DNA of 64,000 nucleotides, from the NCBI GenBank assembly GCA_018907035.1, contig JACCIC010000136.1, positions 1,417,501 to 1,481,500 of the forward strand, in the 5' to 3' direction. The first letter of the stretch is position 1; every line of letters starts with the position of its first letter. Positions 1-9,558 of the stretch are shown piece after piece. The DNA comes from Sycobia sp. Sy_11 (Eukaryota > Arthropoda > Insecta > Hymenoptera > Epichrysomallidae). The notes under the pieces are model-generated. The model was not told where the DNA came from. It did not search any database and was given only the letters and a program-made list of their open reading frames with translations. Made by a program: the position numbers and the translations under genes.

Positions 1-31
<31 letters not shown>
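1..31. repeat. (AT)n microsatellite
   Basis: Pure AT dinucleotide tract at the window edge, so its true length is unknown. It lies next to the interspersed repeat at about 35-365. A second copy of that repeat at 16009 also follows an AT tract. Confidence 0.9.
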
Positions 32-32
<1 letters not shown>

Positions 33-34
33 TA

Positions 35-365
35 TCATACTTCATACTAATTTATAAAGACAAAGCGTGTTTTTGTTTGTACGCCATAACCGAAAACACT
101 ACTGAACCGATTGTTTTGAAATTTGCCATATAGATTCTATATTATCTTGGGAAGGACATAGACTACGTTTTTTCTTGAAAATCATTTTACTTTTAACAAT
201 AAATTAAGATAACAGTTTTAGTGGTCAGTTTCACCAGCGGCCACTAGGGGGCGTCTTGAATCACGAGCATCAATTCAAAGTAGTCCGTTTAAAGTATTAA
301 TACCAGGCCAGCTTAAACGAATGTTCATATTCAACTTTGGGATTCGTATCCTAAAGTAGGTGTGA
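35..365 (+). repeat. Microsatellite-associated interspersed repeat, copy 1
   Basis: Positions about 127-365 match 16009-16250 at many blocks: the 'cttgggaa' segment, 'tcaaagtagtcc', and 'caactttgggattcgtat'. Both copies sit beside an AT tract. The 5' part contains 'ctactgaaccgatt' followed by 'gaaatttg', a module I know from microsatellite-linked non-autonomous repeats in insect genomes. No ORF was seen. The family name is uncertain. Confidence 0.65.
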
Positions 366-660
366 CATTAGTCGGTATTACCTTTTTTGTTCTTCATGTT
401 AATCTGGCATTACTCCCACACCTTATGGATATCTTTTGATTTTTGTAAATTTTATTTTCTCTTACGTGGAAATCTCTCAAACAAAAGAAATAATGGCAAA
501 ATAGGGTTCTTTACCAACAACCTCGAAACTATGTATATATAAATAAAATATATCGTCACTTCTGCATAAAAAGGTAATATCTATCTTCTATTTAAAAAAT
601 ATATATACATAGTTTAAATACGGTTTTTACCGAGTAATGTTGTATTGGCATGTACAGGCG

Positions 661-1020
661 GTTGATTACGATATTCCGTTGCCTCAAGACGATTTCTACG
701 GGGAATATTGTATTTATTTGATGGACAACGAGATCCAGGTATGAGGATATCTACTTCTATGGGAAGATTCGTGTTGAGACGGTAAAATACGATATCTAGG
801 TCTTTCTAAACGACTTCTACTAGGACTATCGTGTTTAGTTGGTAGGAAACGATGTTTAGGTATGTCGGGACAACTTCTAGGGGGAGTTTCATGTTCGGAT
901 CATAGAATGCGATTTCCAGGTGTTCTGGAACGACTTCTATGGGGAATTTCGTGTATAGCTAGTGGGAAACAATGTCCATGTATGCCGGTACGACTTCTAT
1001 GAAGAGATTCGTATTCTATC
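661..1020 (+). repeat. 60-bp minisatellite, locus 1 (about 6 units)
   Basis: The block 'gacttctatgggga' or a variant recurs at exactly 60-bp spacing (691, 751, 811, 871, 931, 991). Each is followed by a 'ttcgtgtt' variant and then by 'gatgtccaggt' variants. Units are diverged, so the array is old. Related arrays occur at 18625 and 40081. The frames across it are not credible genes. Confidence 0.85.
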
Positions 1021-1079
1021 ATTCGAACATGCACACTTCCAGTAAGAGTAGTCCCGGGATACCTGGACATTGTATTCTA

Positions 1080-1132
1080 ACCCCCCCCCCCCACACACGC
1101 GTATATATATATATATATACGTGTGTGTGTAT
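1080..1132. repeat. Compound microsatellite (C tract, CA, TA, GT)
   Basis: A run of C, then a short CA stretch, an AT tract and GT repeats follow directly after the degraded end of the minisatellite. Nothing coding is visible. Confidence 0.8.
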
Positions 1133-1235
1133 ATTTTCGTTGTTGTTTTCGGAAGAATCTCATTATAATTGTCGAAAAACTCTATGTATTTAAACTTTGT
1201 GTATTTATTTTACATTGGGAACAATATATCTTTCA

Positions 1236-1625
1236 CTGTATTATAGAAATTTCAACTATCTTTAATAACAGAATTAGTTTGACCAACTATGATGAGTGAA
1301 AATATCTGATACAAATCTAGCAATTTTGTTGTTGGAAAAGTACTAGATAATTATAATATTTTATATATCAATTGCTTTTTATGTATTCTAGGAAATCTAT
1401 TATATAATTATATTTATCAACTATGAGCTTAGCAATAGACTTTAAAATAACTGAAAGAAATATTAAAATTTTGAGAAACTAAGGGATATCTAATGATAGT
1501 ATAAACATATCTTTAAAACGTGAAAATGGCACAGTAGCTAATGTTATCTATTTCCTAAAACTCATAAAGAGCAGTTGATAAGTAGAATAATCATATATAT
1601 ATTACGTTTATAGCATACAAAATTC
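1236..1625. pseudogene. Head-to-head Penelope-like fragments
   Basis: The segment 1236-1395 resembles the minus-strand Penelope-like copies around 46020-46170 (the blocks 'tttcaactatctttaa', 'aaatctagcaattttg' and 'ttggaaaa' are recognisable). The segment about 1440-1625 resembles the plus-strand copy around 53530-53690 ('cgtgaaaatggcac', then 'ctcataaagagcag'). The two pieces face opposite ways and cover neighbouring parts of the same reverse transcriptase frame. Both are heavily decayed, with stops. Opposed partial copies are typical of Penelope-like insertions. Confidence 0.6.
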
Positions 1626-2470
1626 GGGACGTTAGATGAAGAAGATATATAGAATCAGTAAATTTGGTGGTGGAAGCAGGCAGATTATCCTTTTGTAACA
1701 ACACTAAAATCTTGATCTTTTTGCTTTTTTTTTTTTTTTAATTGTAGTCTTTTTATTTCAGATAATATTGAGATTATCGTAAAGAAGGAGAGTCGGATAG
1801 CAATTATGTAGTTATAAATATATTATTTTATACAGTCGGTAAGATTGCTAAACATATAACTTAGTTTAGTTTACAATAGTGAACATTAATACAAGTTTTA
1901 TTTTTAGTGGAATTAGCTACGAACTGGACGTAAACAATGGGTAAATAACGAAATAACGCCAGTTTCGTATTAAACATCAATTTTTTTAAAATTAATTTTA
2001 TCAATTCTCGTATGTAGCCTACATTAATTATTTTTACAAAAACAGGACATCACTTATAGGCGACATTGTTAAAGTAATCATAGTTTCTCTATCAAACCTA
2101 GTCCAAATTAGTCATTCCTATGTGATTTGCTCTCCTTGTAACATTTTTAGAAAAATGTTTGAAATAGCTAAAATATTATAAAATCAATATGTTTCATAAT
2201 AAAAACATACATGCACATTACTTTCTAAGTAAATAACTTTTATATAAAACGTTTAAATTATGACAATACATGTAATTATACACTTATTTTATATAAATAG
2301 AATTTTTTTTATCTTATTACCATCAAAAAATACTAATGGAAACAGTACTATTAGAAATACATAAAGAATAGTTTCAGGAATATTTGCAATTTATAAATTA
2401 AAGTTTCATTGAGTAAAGGCAATGATAAAGTGCAATTATGATTTTAATAATTATTAAGATATATATTTAT
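1626..2470. other. AT-rich interval, nothing recognised
   Basis: No ORF, RNA gene or repeat structure that I can support. By position it is probably ATG13 intron 3 sequence. Confidence 0.5.
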
Positions 2471-2476
2471 ATTTAC

Positions 2477-2660
2477 TTGTCACAATAATGTCTGTGTCGC
2501 GGGCTTAAGTCTGAATGAAAATGATCACTTTTTAGCATAATTGAATCTCGATCAGTTTGTGTAGGAGAAATTGTCATTTTTGTTCTATAAGATACGGATA
2601 AATGGATCATACCTACAGGTGTACATAATTGACCAACTCGTACATGTTTGTAGTTATCAC
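2477..2660 (-). CDS. ATG13: ATG13 exon 3 (partial gene, minus strand)
   Basis: Read on the minus strand, a T-rich tract ending in 'gctttag' at 2661 is followed by an open frame that continues the ATG13 HORMA domain. It encodes VRVGQLCTPVGMIHLSVSYR and then KMTISPTQ. This corresponds to the VRVG...TPVGTI...S.AYR stretch that follows the LG ending exon 2 in animal ATG13. Exons 1 and 2 total 499 nt and leave one G over. That base plus the first two bases here gives GGT (Gly), so the phase is correct. The exon probably ends at a GTAAAT donor (2476-2471); read through, the frame stops at once. Later exons, including the disordered C-terminal part, were not found and should lie left of the window. 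The acceptor lies about 54 kb from the exon 2 donor, which is unusually far for a compact insect gene. Confidence 0.85.
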
Positions 2661-4220
2661 CTAAAGCAATAAATTAAAATAAATTATAATTATATCAATA
2701 AAATAAAATTACAACTATTTGCATCGTTTAATGTTATAATCTTCATATCATATATATAAGTATGTATTCGCAGTAAAAGAAAAAATTTCTATTTGACAAA
2801 TAAAAGTATAGAATTCTGAAAAATATTTAATTTAATGAATAATTAATGTACAAACAAACTTATAATTATTCTGTAACATAAATATAAAGTCAAAAATAAA
2901 TTGCTATATGTAAAAAATAAATTACCGTTACTCAATTGTCTGTGTTTCGCATTCAACCATTTCTATTGAATTTTGCGACTGACCGAGACTTTTTGGGCCT
3001 ATGAAAAATCCAAATAAACATCAAGAATTTTCCGTCAAGAATACCGATAAAACAATTAATTTTGTAATCACTATCCTACCCGCACATGTTACAGCTAAGA
3101 CCACGGTATTAATCAGATAAAATAAGCGAGGAAAATACAAAATTTTCTATGTGTATTTTTCTACAGATTCGAAAAAAACTACACGGATGTCGTCGGTTAA
3201 TGTTGTTTACTTAGTTCAAGCCAGCAACGCAATTACTGAAAGGGCGGTTGCATAGGCGGCTAGTGTTCATCTATTTTCTTTTAGAAATATAATGAACATT
3301 TACTATTGGATGCAGATGTGATATTATATCCAGTGTATTCGAAGACACGTGGTTCAACAAATGACAATTCATTAAACAGAATTGTCCATAAGGAACAATT
3401 CATGTAACTCACAAATATAACATACAATTTATAAAATGTCCACAATACATTTGCAACAAAGCACTGTCAAGTAGTTGGATTATTAGAAACATATTTGCTT
3501 ATCAAAACATTACTGCTTCGTGTATAAATGCGTTTGGATAATACGTTCCGTATTATACACTTGTAAACAAAAATGGAGTACTATATAAATGAATTTGTAG
3601 GTGTGAAGTTTGCGCAGTATCTCAAAAAACCTTTTCAAAACAGTAAAATACAAAAGAAAGGTAGGTTTGGCTGAAAACTTATGTTTATTAGCAATCAATA
3701 ATATACAATTTTGTTTCAATTTGCAAGAAACTTTTTTAGTCATTTTTAGAAAATTAAAAAAGCCATATTATTTAAATTATGATAAAGTAAATACTAAACT
3801 ATACTGACTAAAAATATTAAAATATTATTTAAATTTTTTTATCTTAATGGTAACTGACGAGCAGTAAGTTTATCTGCTCTGGGCACGTCGCTGAAGGTGG
3901 TATACAGATCTTGATATGTTGAATGGTGATGGGATACCTGATGCCTTCGAGTCGAGTCTTCCTGTGCAATGTATACTTCTATCTCTGCTTGGATGCACTA
4001 TATCCTTCTTCTTATTATCTTTTTAATCTTATACATCTGCATCAGCATCGCTACTAGTGATGTTGAGATTCAGCGCATTTTCACTTTCTGTGTTCTTTCC
4101 TAGGTGCTGGTTGATTATTATATTTTAAGGGTTGCAGCCTCGGATAGTTTTGAGCGCAGAATGTTACTATAATAGAGGGCAAGACTCTGGAAGATTACTT
4201 GTTTCGTTGGTATCTTTGGC
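2661..4220. other. AT-rich intronic DNA, nothing recognised
   Basis: Start of ATG13 intron 2 (its 3' end in gene orientation). Small ORFs at 3510-3807 lie on both strands of the same bases and match nothing I know. The less AT-rich patch at 3845-4130 has no coding or structural signal I can name. Confidence 0.5.
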
Positions 4221-4233
4221 CAAAATGATAATA
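4221..4233. repeat. Target-site duplication, left copy
   Basis: CAAAATGATAATA, identical to 4774-4786. It brackets the mini Penelope-like insertion and fixes its boundaries. Confidence 0.85.
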
Positions 4234-4773
4234 ATTGAATTGTACGTTTGTCGACTGCCCATATACAAATTAATAAATATTTTTTTATTGGTCTTACAGT
4301 CCAATCAATTAAATCTAAAAATAAAATAAAAATAAAAAAATAAAAAAATAAAAATTAAAAATAAAAATTAAATTAAAAATTAAATTAAAATTATAATGAC
4401 AGTCAGACTGTCCTTGTTTACATTCACCCCCGTAGACTAATCTGAAAATAAAATATTAGCTGAAAAAATTCTTTGTTAGTAAAGATCAGTCTGACTGTCC
4501 CCAACACCCTTTCCTAATTGAAGACTTGTCCAACGTGTCGAGCTCGCTACGGTTCCTCATCAGGGACTCCTCATCAGACTCCTCAAAATTACAAGGACAG
4601 TCTGACTGCCATTATAATTTTAATTTAATTTTTAATTTAATTTTGATTTTAAATCTTTATTTTATTTATTTATTTATTTTTTATTTTTATTTTTATTTTT
4701 TATTTTATTTTTATTTTATTTTTAGATTGAATTGATTGGACTGTAAGATCAATAAAAAAATATTTATTAATTT
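4234..4773 (-). mobile_element. ORF-less mini Penelope-like insertion
   Basis: About 540 bp made of two opposed terminal-repeat pieces of the Penelope-like family. The left part matches the minus-strand terminal repeats near 44236-44665: 'gtcgactgcccatatac', the A-rich tract, the intron region and the ribozyme region. The right part (about 4593-4773) matches the right end of the plus-strand copy (55285-55522). No ORF lies between them. The insertion is flanked by a perfect 13-bp direct repeat, CAAAATGATAATA (4221-4233 and 4774-4786), as expected of a target-site duplication. The ribozyme core has GACA in place of GAAA, and the intron donor reads GA in place of GT, so this copy is decayed. Confidence 0.85.
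4538..4567 (-). ncRNA. Decayed hammerhead ribozyme motif
   Basis: The minus strand reads GTCC, CTGATGA, a hairpin arm pair, then GACA and GGAC. The intact family motif has GAAA at the second core block, so one essential core base is changed. The CTGATGA block is also duplicated a few bases to the right. Predicted inactive. Confidence 0.6.
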
Positions 4774-4786
4774 CAAAATGATAATA
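4774..4786. repeat. Target-site duplication, right copy
   Basis: Second copy of CAAAATGATAATA, directly after the element's right end. Confidence 0.85.
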
Positions 4787-4948
4787 TCTTGAAGTCTCTT
4801 TTATATAAATGACGAGCGTTTCTCAGACCATTTATCGGTCGGCGGGAATTTTTTTTGCCATTTATTTCAATAATTTTTTTGTAAAAATCAGTTTTTTCAT
4901 TTCATTCCATTTAAATAAACGTAAAAAGTTTTTCAAATCAGATATTTA

Positions 4949-4950
<2 letters not shown>

Positions 4951-4995
<45 letters not shown>
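4951..4995. repeat. (TA)n microsatellite
   Basis: TA tract directly abutting the gypsy 5' LTR. It is probably the insertion target, which would make any short target duplication impossible to see on this side. Confidence 0.9.
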
Positions 4996-4998
<3 letters not shown>

Positions 4999-5908
4999 GA
5001 CGGGAAATGCAAGCACTGCGTGCGCTTGCTTTCCCACGTCCCGTTGCTCTCTCTCTCTAGCCGTAGCCTGTAAATTTGTGTATATATATTCCGATGTATA
5101 GATGTTTATATGTTACAGGCCGACGCACAACTACACCGGCGGAGAGGTAAGTGAGAGAGAGAGAGAGAGAGAGAGAGCGGGGAGTGGGGAGAGACGGCCG
5201 CGCGCGCGAAGAGAGAGAAAATAGGAGAGCTAGGATTGACACGCGTTTAGCCGGCTTTTCGCTCCACGCACTTTGTTTTTGCTTTCGGTGTGCTACGGGA
5301 ACACGCCTCGTGCTCCACGTGTTCCCCCTCGCTACGTACCTCTTCTTCGGGGAGTGTACACGACCGGACGCGCGTGTTTGTGCCACGGCATTGTGTGTGC
5401 GTGTAGTGCACACGCGCTGAGGACGAGTCCGAGCCGACGAACGTGTCGCCCGACCCCGTCTCCGCGGAATAACCGCCCCATCCCGGGGTTTCCGGACTGC
5501 GAAGTCGCCGCCTCTCCCAGTGAAGAAAGGTGCTGCTGCTGAACGAGGACGTGCTACGGGGTCAACGAGCGCACCTTCGACTCGCTGTAAGTGGCAGCTC
5601 CTTTTCTCTTTCTCTCTCTCTCTTCCCTAGCTCCGCGCGCGCCGTCGCCTCGGCGACCCTCGGTCTGCGCTCGACGCGCCTTCGCGCATACGTAGTGTAA
5701 GCTAGTGAAATATTAAATCCGATTCAATTTTAATTCTGCTGTCTTCTTCTTCCGTAAACCGAGCAAATCCTGCATGCGAGTCTTCGCCGTTCGCGAACCG
5801 CCCCTCTCCTTTGCCGAATTCATTCGAGGCTAAGCCCAGCCGGGCACACCTTTTGCAACGGCCGTGCCCGCCGTCCTCGTGTTCGAGGCGGACACGCGCA
5901 CCGTTACA
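4996..5908 (+). repeat. Gypsy 5' LTR (913 bp)
   Basis: Starts TGTGACGGG and ends CGTTACA, giving the TG...CA ends of an LTR. The first about 650 bp match 13456-14113. It contains a GA microsatellite (5152-5176), a perfect splice-donor consensus AGGTAAGT (5145-5152), and a pyrimidine tract ending CCCTAG (5601-5630). The primer site follows immediately. Confidence 0.9.
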
Positions 5909-5926
5909 TGGCGCCCAACGCGATCT
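5909..5926 (+). promoter_or_regulatory. Primer binding site (tRNA-Lys type)
   Basis: TGGCGCCCAACG starts immediately after the LTR's terminal CA. It matches the complement of an insect tRNA-Lys 3' end over about 12 bases; the rest diverges. This is the expected place for minus-strand DNA priming. Confidence 0.8.
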
Positions 5927-7611
5927 CGGGATCGCACGACTTGATATAAGAATATATATACATTTATGCATATTTGATTATATATGCCATTATATATTTT
6001 ATTGTATATTTTATTGCATATATATATTTTATAATATATATGTCATAATATATTGTATTATATTCAGTGCCCCGGCGAATGTTCGCAAGTGACGTGGATG
6101 CGCAGAAATAATTTAATAATTTTATAATATCGAAAATTGTGATATTACACAGTGGGAACGCACTGCACATCGCGAGTGTTTACGTTGCGAGTTCCTAGAT
6201 GTAAACACTCTCGAAGTCGGCCAAGGCCAACGGCAATTCGGCAAAAGCGGCTGAAAAGCAGCACAAATGAAATATAATACCGAATAGGGTAATATAATAT
6301 TTGTGCAGTTTTTCAAGCAAAACTAATTTTAAGTTAAATACACACATATACATTAATTTATATAATACTGATATATATATATATTAATTGGATGTAGCTT
6401 TAAAATTTAACTTAAATTAAATATGTGAATTCCATCTAAGCTAAACTAAAATTAATCAATAATTAATTTTTAAGATAGCGTAATATGAAAATATAACTGA
6501 TATAAATAGATTTACATTCGCCATTATAATATAATAATAAATTTTCGCCGTTACAGGCATAAGGAACATTTAGTGTAAATTAAATATAATTAAAATTTCT
6601 CTTCTTTATACATAGTCGACTAAAATAGCGAAGTCAGCGATCTGTGTATATTCACATACACACACCACCGCCACTCTATACTGTACAAACAGTGTACATG
6701 CGACTAACGCAAATTTTTCTTTGCTCTCAATTTAATTTGATCAAAATTGATTGTTCCCTTTATGTTTTTCGCTTTCTGATCTTCATTTTGATATTGTTAT
6801 ATCTTTAATATTTTTGCAGTATAAATTTTTTTCCCCTTCTTTCAAAAATACAAAAACAAAATTTGTTTTCTTTAAAGGTGCAAAATAAAATTTTTTTGAA
6901 AAATCGGAAAATATTTAAAAATTTTTGGAAAATTTTTTTTTTTTTTTGAGAACTGAAAAATAAAAATTATTTTTCTTTTTGAAGACTAAAAAAATAATTT
7001 TTTTTTTTTTTTTGAAAAATAAAAAATAAAATTTTTTTTTATTTTTTTTCGAAAACTGAAAAATAAAAATTTTTTTTTATTTGAAAACTAAAAAATAAAA
7101 TTTTTTTTTTTAAAACTGAAAAATAAAAATTTTTTAGAAGTTATAAAAGGACTAAAAATAAACTATATTTTTTTTTGTATTTTTGTGCTTTTTTTGTAAA
7201 AACTAAAAATAAACTATATATATATATTTTTTTGTATTTTTTTATTTTTTTACATTTCTTGAAAAATACAAAAAGTAAAAACTATTACAATTTCAACATA
7301 ATTTTTTTTGGAAAATCGAGAATCCGAAAGCCAAAATAAGAATTTTGGGAAAATTTTTGGTAAATTTTTGTGAAAATTTTTGAAAATTGTTGAATTTTTT
7401 TTTCTCGCTTATATTTTCTGGTTTTTTGCGTCAGTCGCCCCTAATTTTTGCGTTTTCGCCCTCGCACTCCACTATCTCTTGAGATTGCCGGCTTTTAATC
7501 ATTTGCCAAAAAGTTTTGGCTGTAACGTTCTATTTTTCTCACGGTGTATTTTTTTTTCTTTTCCCATTTGTTCGTTTGTCTTCTTCTAATTTTCAACTGA
7601 AGAAATAAAAG
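5927..7611 (+). other. Gypsy leader (5' UTR), homopolymer-rich
   Basis: About 1.7 kb between primer site and gag. Positions 6830-7330 are long runs of T and A in sense orientation. Short ORFs here (such as 7380-7589) have no recognisable product. A long leader of this kind is unusual, and part of it could be a secondary insertion. Confidence 0.6.
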
Positions 7612-9558
7612 ATGGCAAACCCGCCAAACGACTTTAACGACTGGCTTCAAAGCCTATGTGAGGAAGAAACAAACATAATTACAACGGAACTAGAATTAAA
7701 AAATGAGGGTTCCCCATTTCAAAGGGCTGCCAGGCTATACCGCAGACTGGCAGGAAATTATAGCCCAGGAGACTTTGTGGAATGCCAGAGTGACAATGAT
7801 ATTATAAAAACACGCGCGCGCAGAGATAAAAATCTATTAAAGATAATCGTCACCTCGACAATGCGCGACGCAACAAAGACTTATATTTTGGATCGAATGG
7901 AAGCGACGTACGCCGAACAAGCGGATGAATCAGCTGACATACAGCAGGCTCGGGAAGTTCATCTGAGCACAGACCAAAGAAATAGCACAGCAGCTGTCGA
8001 TCACCAAATACAAAATCTGATCGACTTCAATTTGGCTGAGATAAACAGGCATGAACCGCTCGCATGGAGCACTGCCAACGAATCGCCGATTCAGGCAGCC
8101 ACCACGAGCGTATGTGTCACGAATGACATCACACGTCAGGCGCAAGTCGCATCTCATACGACGAATACAACAGTCGAGCCTCAACCTACTGACCTCGAAA
8201 ACAATGGAAACCTTCGTCAGGGATTACATAGCCTGCAAAATATGCTGCAAACTTGGATGCAACACCAAAACTGCACTGTCCAAGATTTGCAGCAGAGACA
8301 AAGTGACATGTACGCTACGCTAGCTAGCATTCAGCAACAGCTGCAGAAATCGGCGCGACGCGACCGTGTCACTTTCCAAGACACGTACGGTCTGCAATAC
8401 TTGGAAAGTGACAAAAACCTCAACAGTAATAGGTTTGTAGGATCGACCGACGAGCCTACGTTTTCGGCTCCTTGCCACCCTCGGTATCAAGGGCCTGGAA
8501 GGGGGGGGCATCACATGGATCGAGATGTGATGAGCTCGCCCGCGAATATAACGCGATCGACGCTGTCAAGCACCTTGGCCCAGCGCACGGATATTGGTAA
8601 GACCGTGCGCCAATGGAAAATTAGATTCAATGGTGCCAAGGGGAAAAGCGTAGAAGAATTTCTGCAGAGGATCGCGGAATGTCGCAGGTTGACACCGCTC
8701 ACGGACGAGGGCATGCTCAATGCCATGACGGAGCTCCTCGACGGTGTCGCCCTGCATTGGTACCGTCTATCCCGAAAAGACTGGACCACGTGGCAAGAGT
8801 TCTGCCACGCAGCCCGGAGCTGCTACGGCGTCGATCGACGCTTCCAAGCTGAGCTAATCAGCGAAGCGCAACGGCGTACGCAGGCGAAACGCGAGCCAAC
8901 ACGCGACTACGTGTTTTGTTTGTTAACGATTCTCAATCGGTTCGAAGAACCATGGTCGGACGACAAACAACTCGCCCTTATCTACCGTAATCTGCTCCCG
9001 GAGATACAGAAGTTAGTTCTGCGGGAGAAGATTACAAGCGTCAATCGGCTAATCGAGCTTGCTTGAGAAGCTGAATGCGTCCTCGATGCGGCGCGAAATT
9101 ATAAGCCCCCGCCGTTACCCGAGGACTGCATAATGCCCGAAGAGGCCTTCCGTGCAGCAGACACGTCTCGAACGCGCTCGAAACCAAGGATCGCGGCCGT
9201 GGACGTGAAGCCGCCCAACTTCAAAGCTTTGGTGATAGAAGTTTTGCAAGAGGCTGGCTTTAGAGCCACCTCACCTGATTTAGAGGCGCCAGGCGTCGCA
9301 GCCCTTATCCCGAAGAGGAGCGGTCGCGACTCACGCCCGAGGTCGCTGCGTACAGGAAAGACCAGAGCGTCGACCTCACCTAAGTCGGAGAGGAAGCCCT
9401 CCTTCAAAGGAAAGCTGGTGCGCGAGCCTGTCAGTGACAACAACAAAGGTCGGACAGCAGGTCCTGATCCGCGGTTCTTGTGCTGGGGCTGTACTTGGCC
9501 TGGCCACACCTTGCGCAGCTGTCCCGAGTGTTCGGGAAATGCGAAAAAGGGCAAGTAA
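7612..9558 (+). pseudogene. gag: Gypsy gag, one in-frame stop
   Basis: The frame starts at ATG 7612 (AAAAG before it, first ATG of the open frame) and runs 484 codons to TGA at 9064-9066. It then stays open in the same frame to TAA at 9558. The central part (about residues 335-480) resembles a retrotransposon capsid (Gag) domain, with W-rich segments such as VRQWKIRFNGAKGKSVEEFL and LHWYRLSRKDW. After the stop the basic C-terminal part carries one CCHC zinc knuckle, CWGCTWPGHTLRSC (C-x2-C-x4-H-x4-C), for RNA binding. The product would package element RNA in cytoplasmic particles. The TGA removes the knuckle unless it is read through. Pol follows in the -1 frame. Confidence 0.85.
9543..9549 (+). 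promoter_or_regulatory. Possible -1 frameshift site
   Basis: G AAA AAG lies in the gag frame, three codons before the gag stop, and pol continues in the -1 frame. It is weaker than the best X XXY YYZ heptamers, and no downstream pseudoknot was verified. Confidence 0.35.

Noticed and set aside
4526..4735. ORFs in T-rich terminal repeats (also 52352-52543)
   Set aside because: Y/F/I/L-rich translations of simple T-rich repeats.
5057..5542. Overlapping ORFs in the gypsy 5' LTR
   Set aside because: They come from LTR sequence and GA tracts on both strands, with no protein family likeness.
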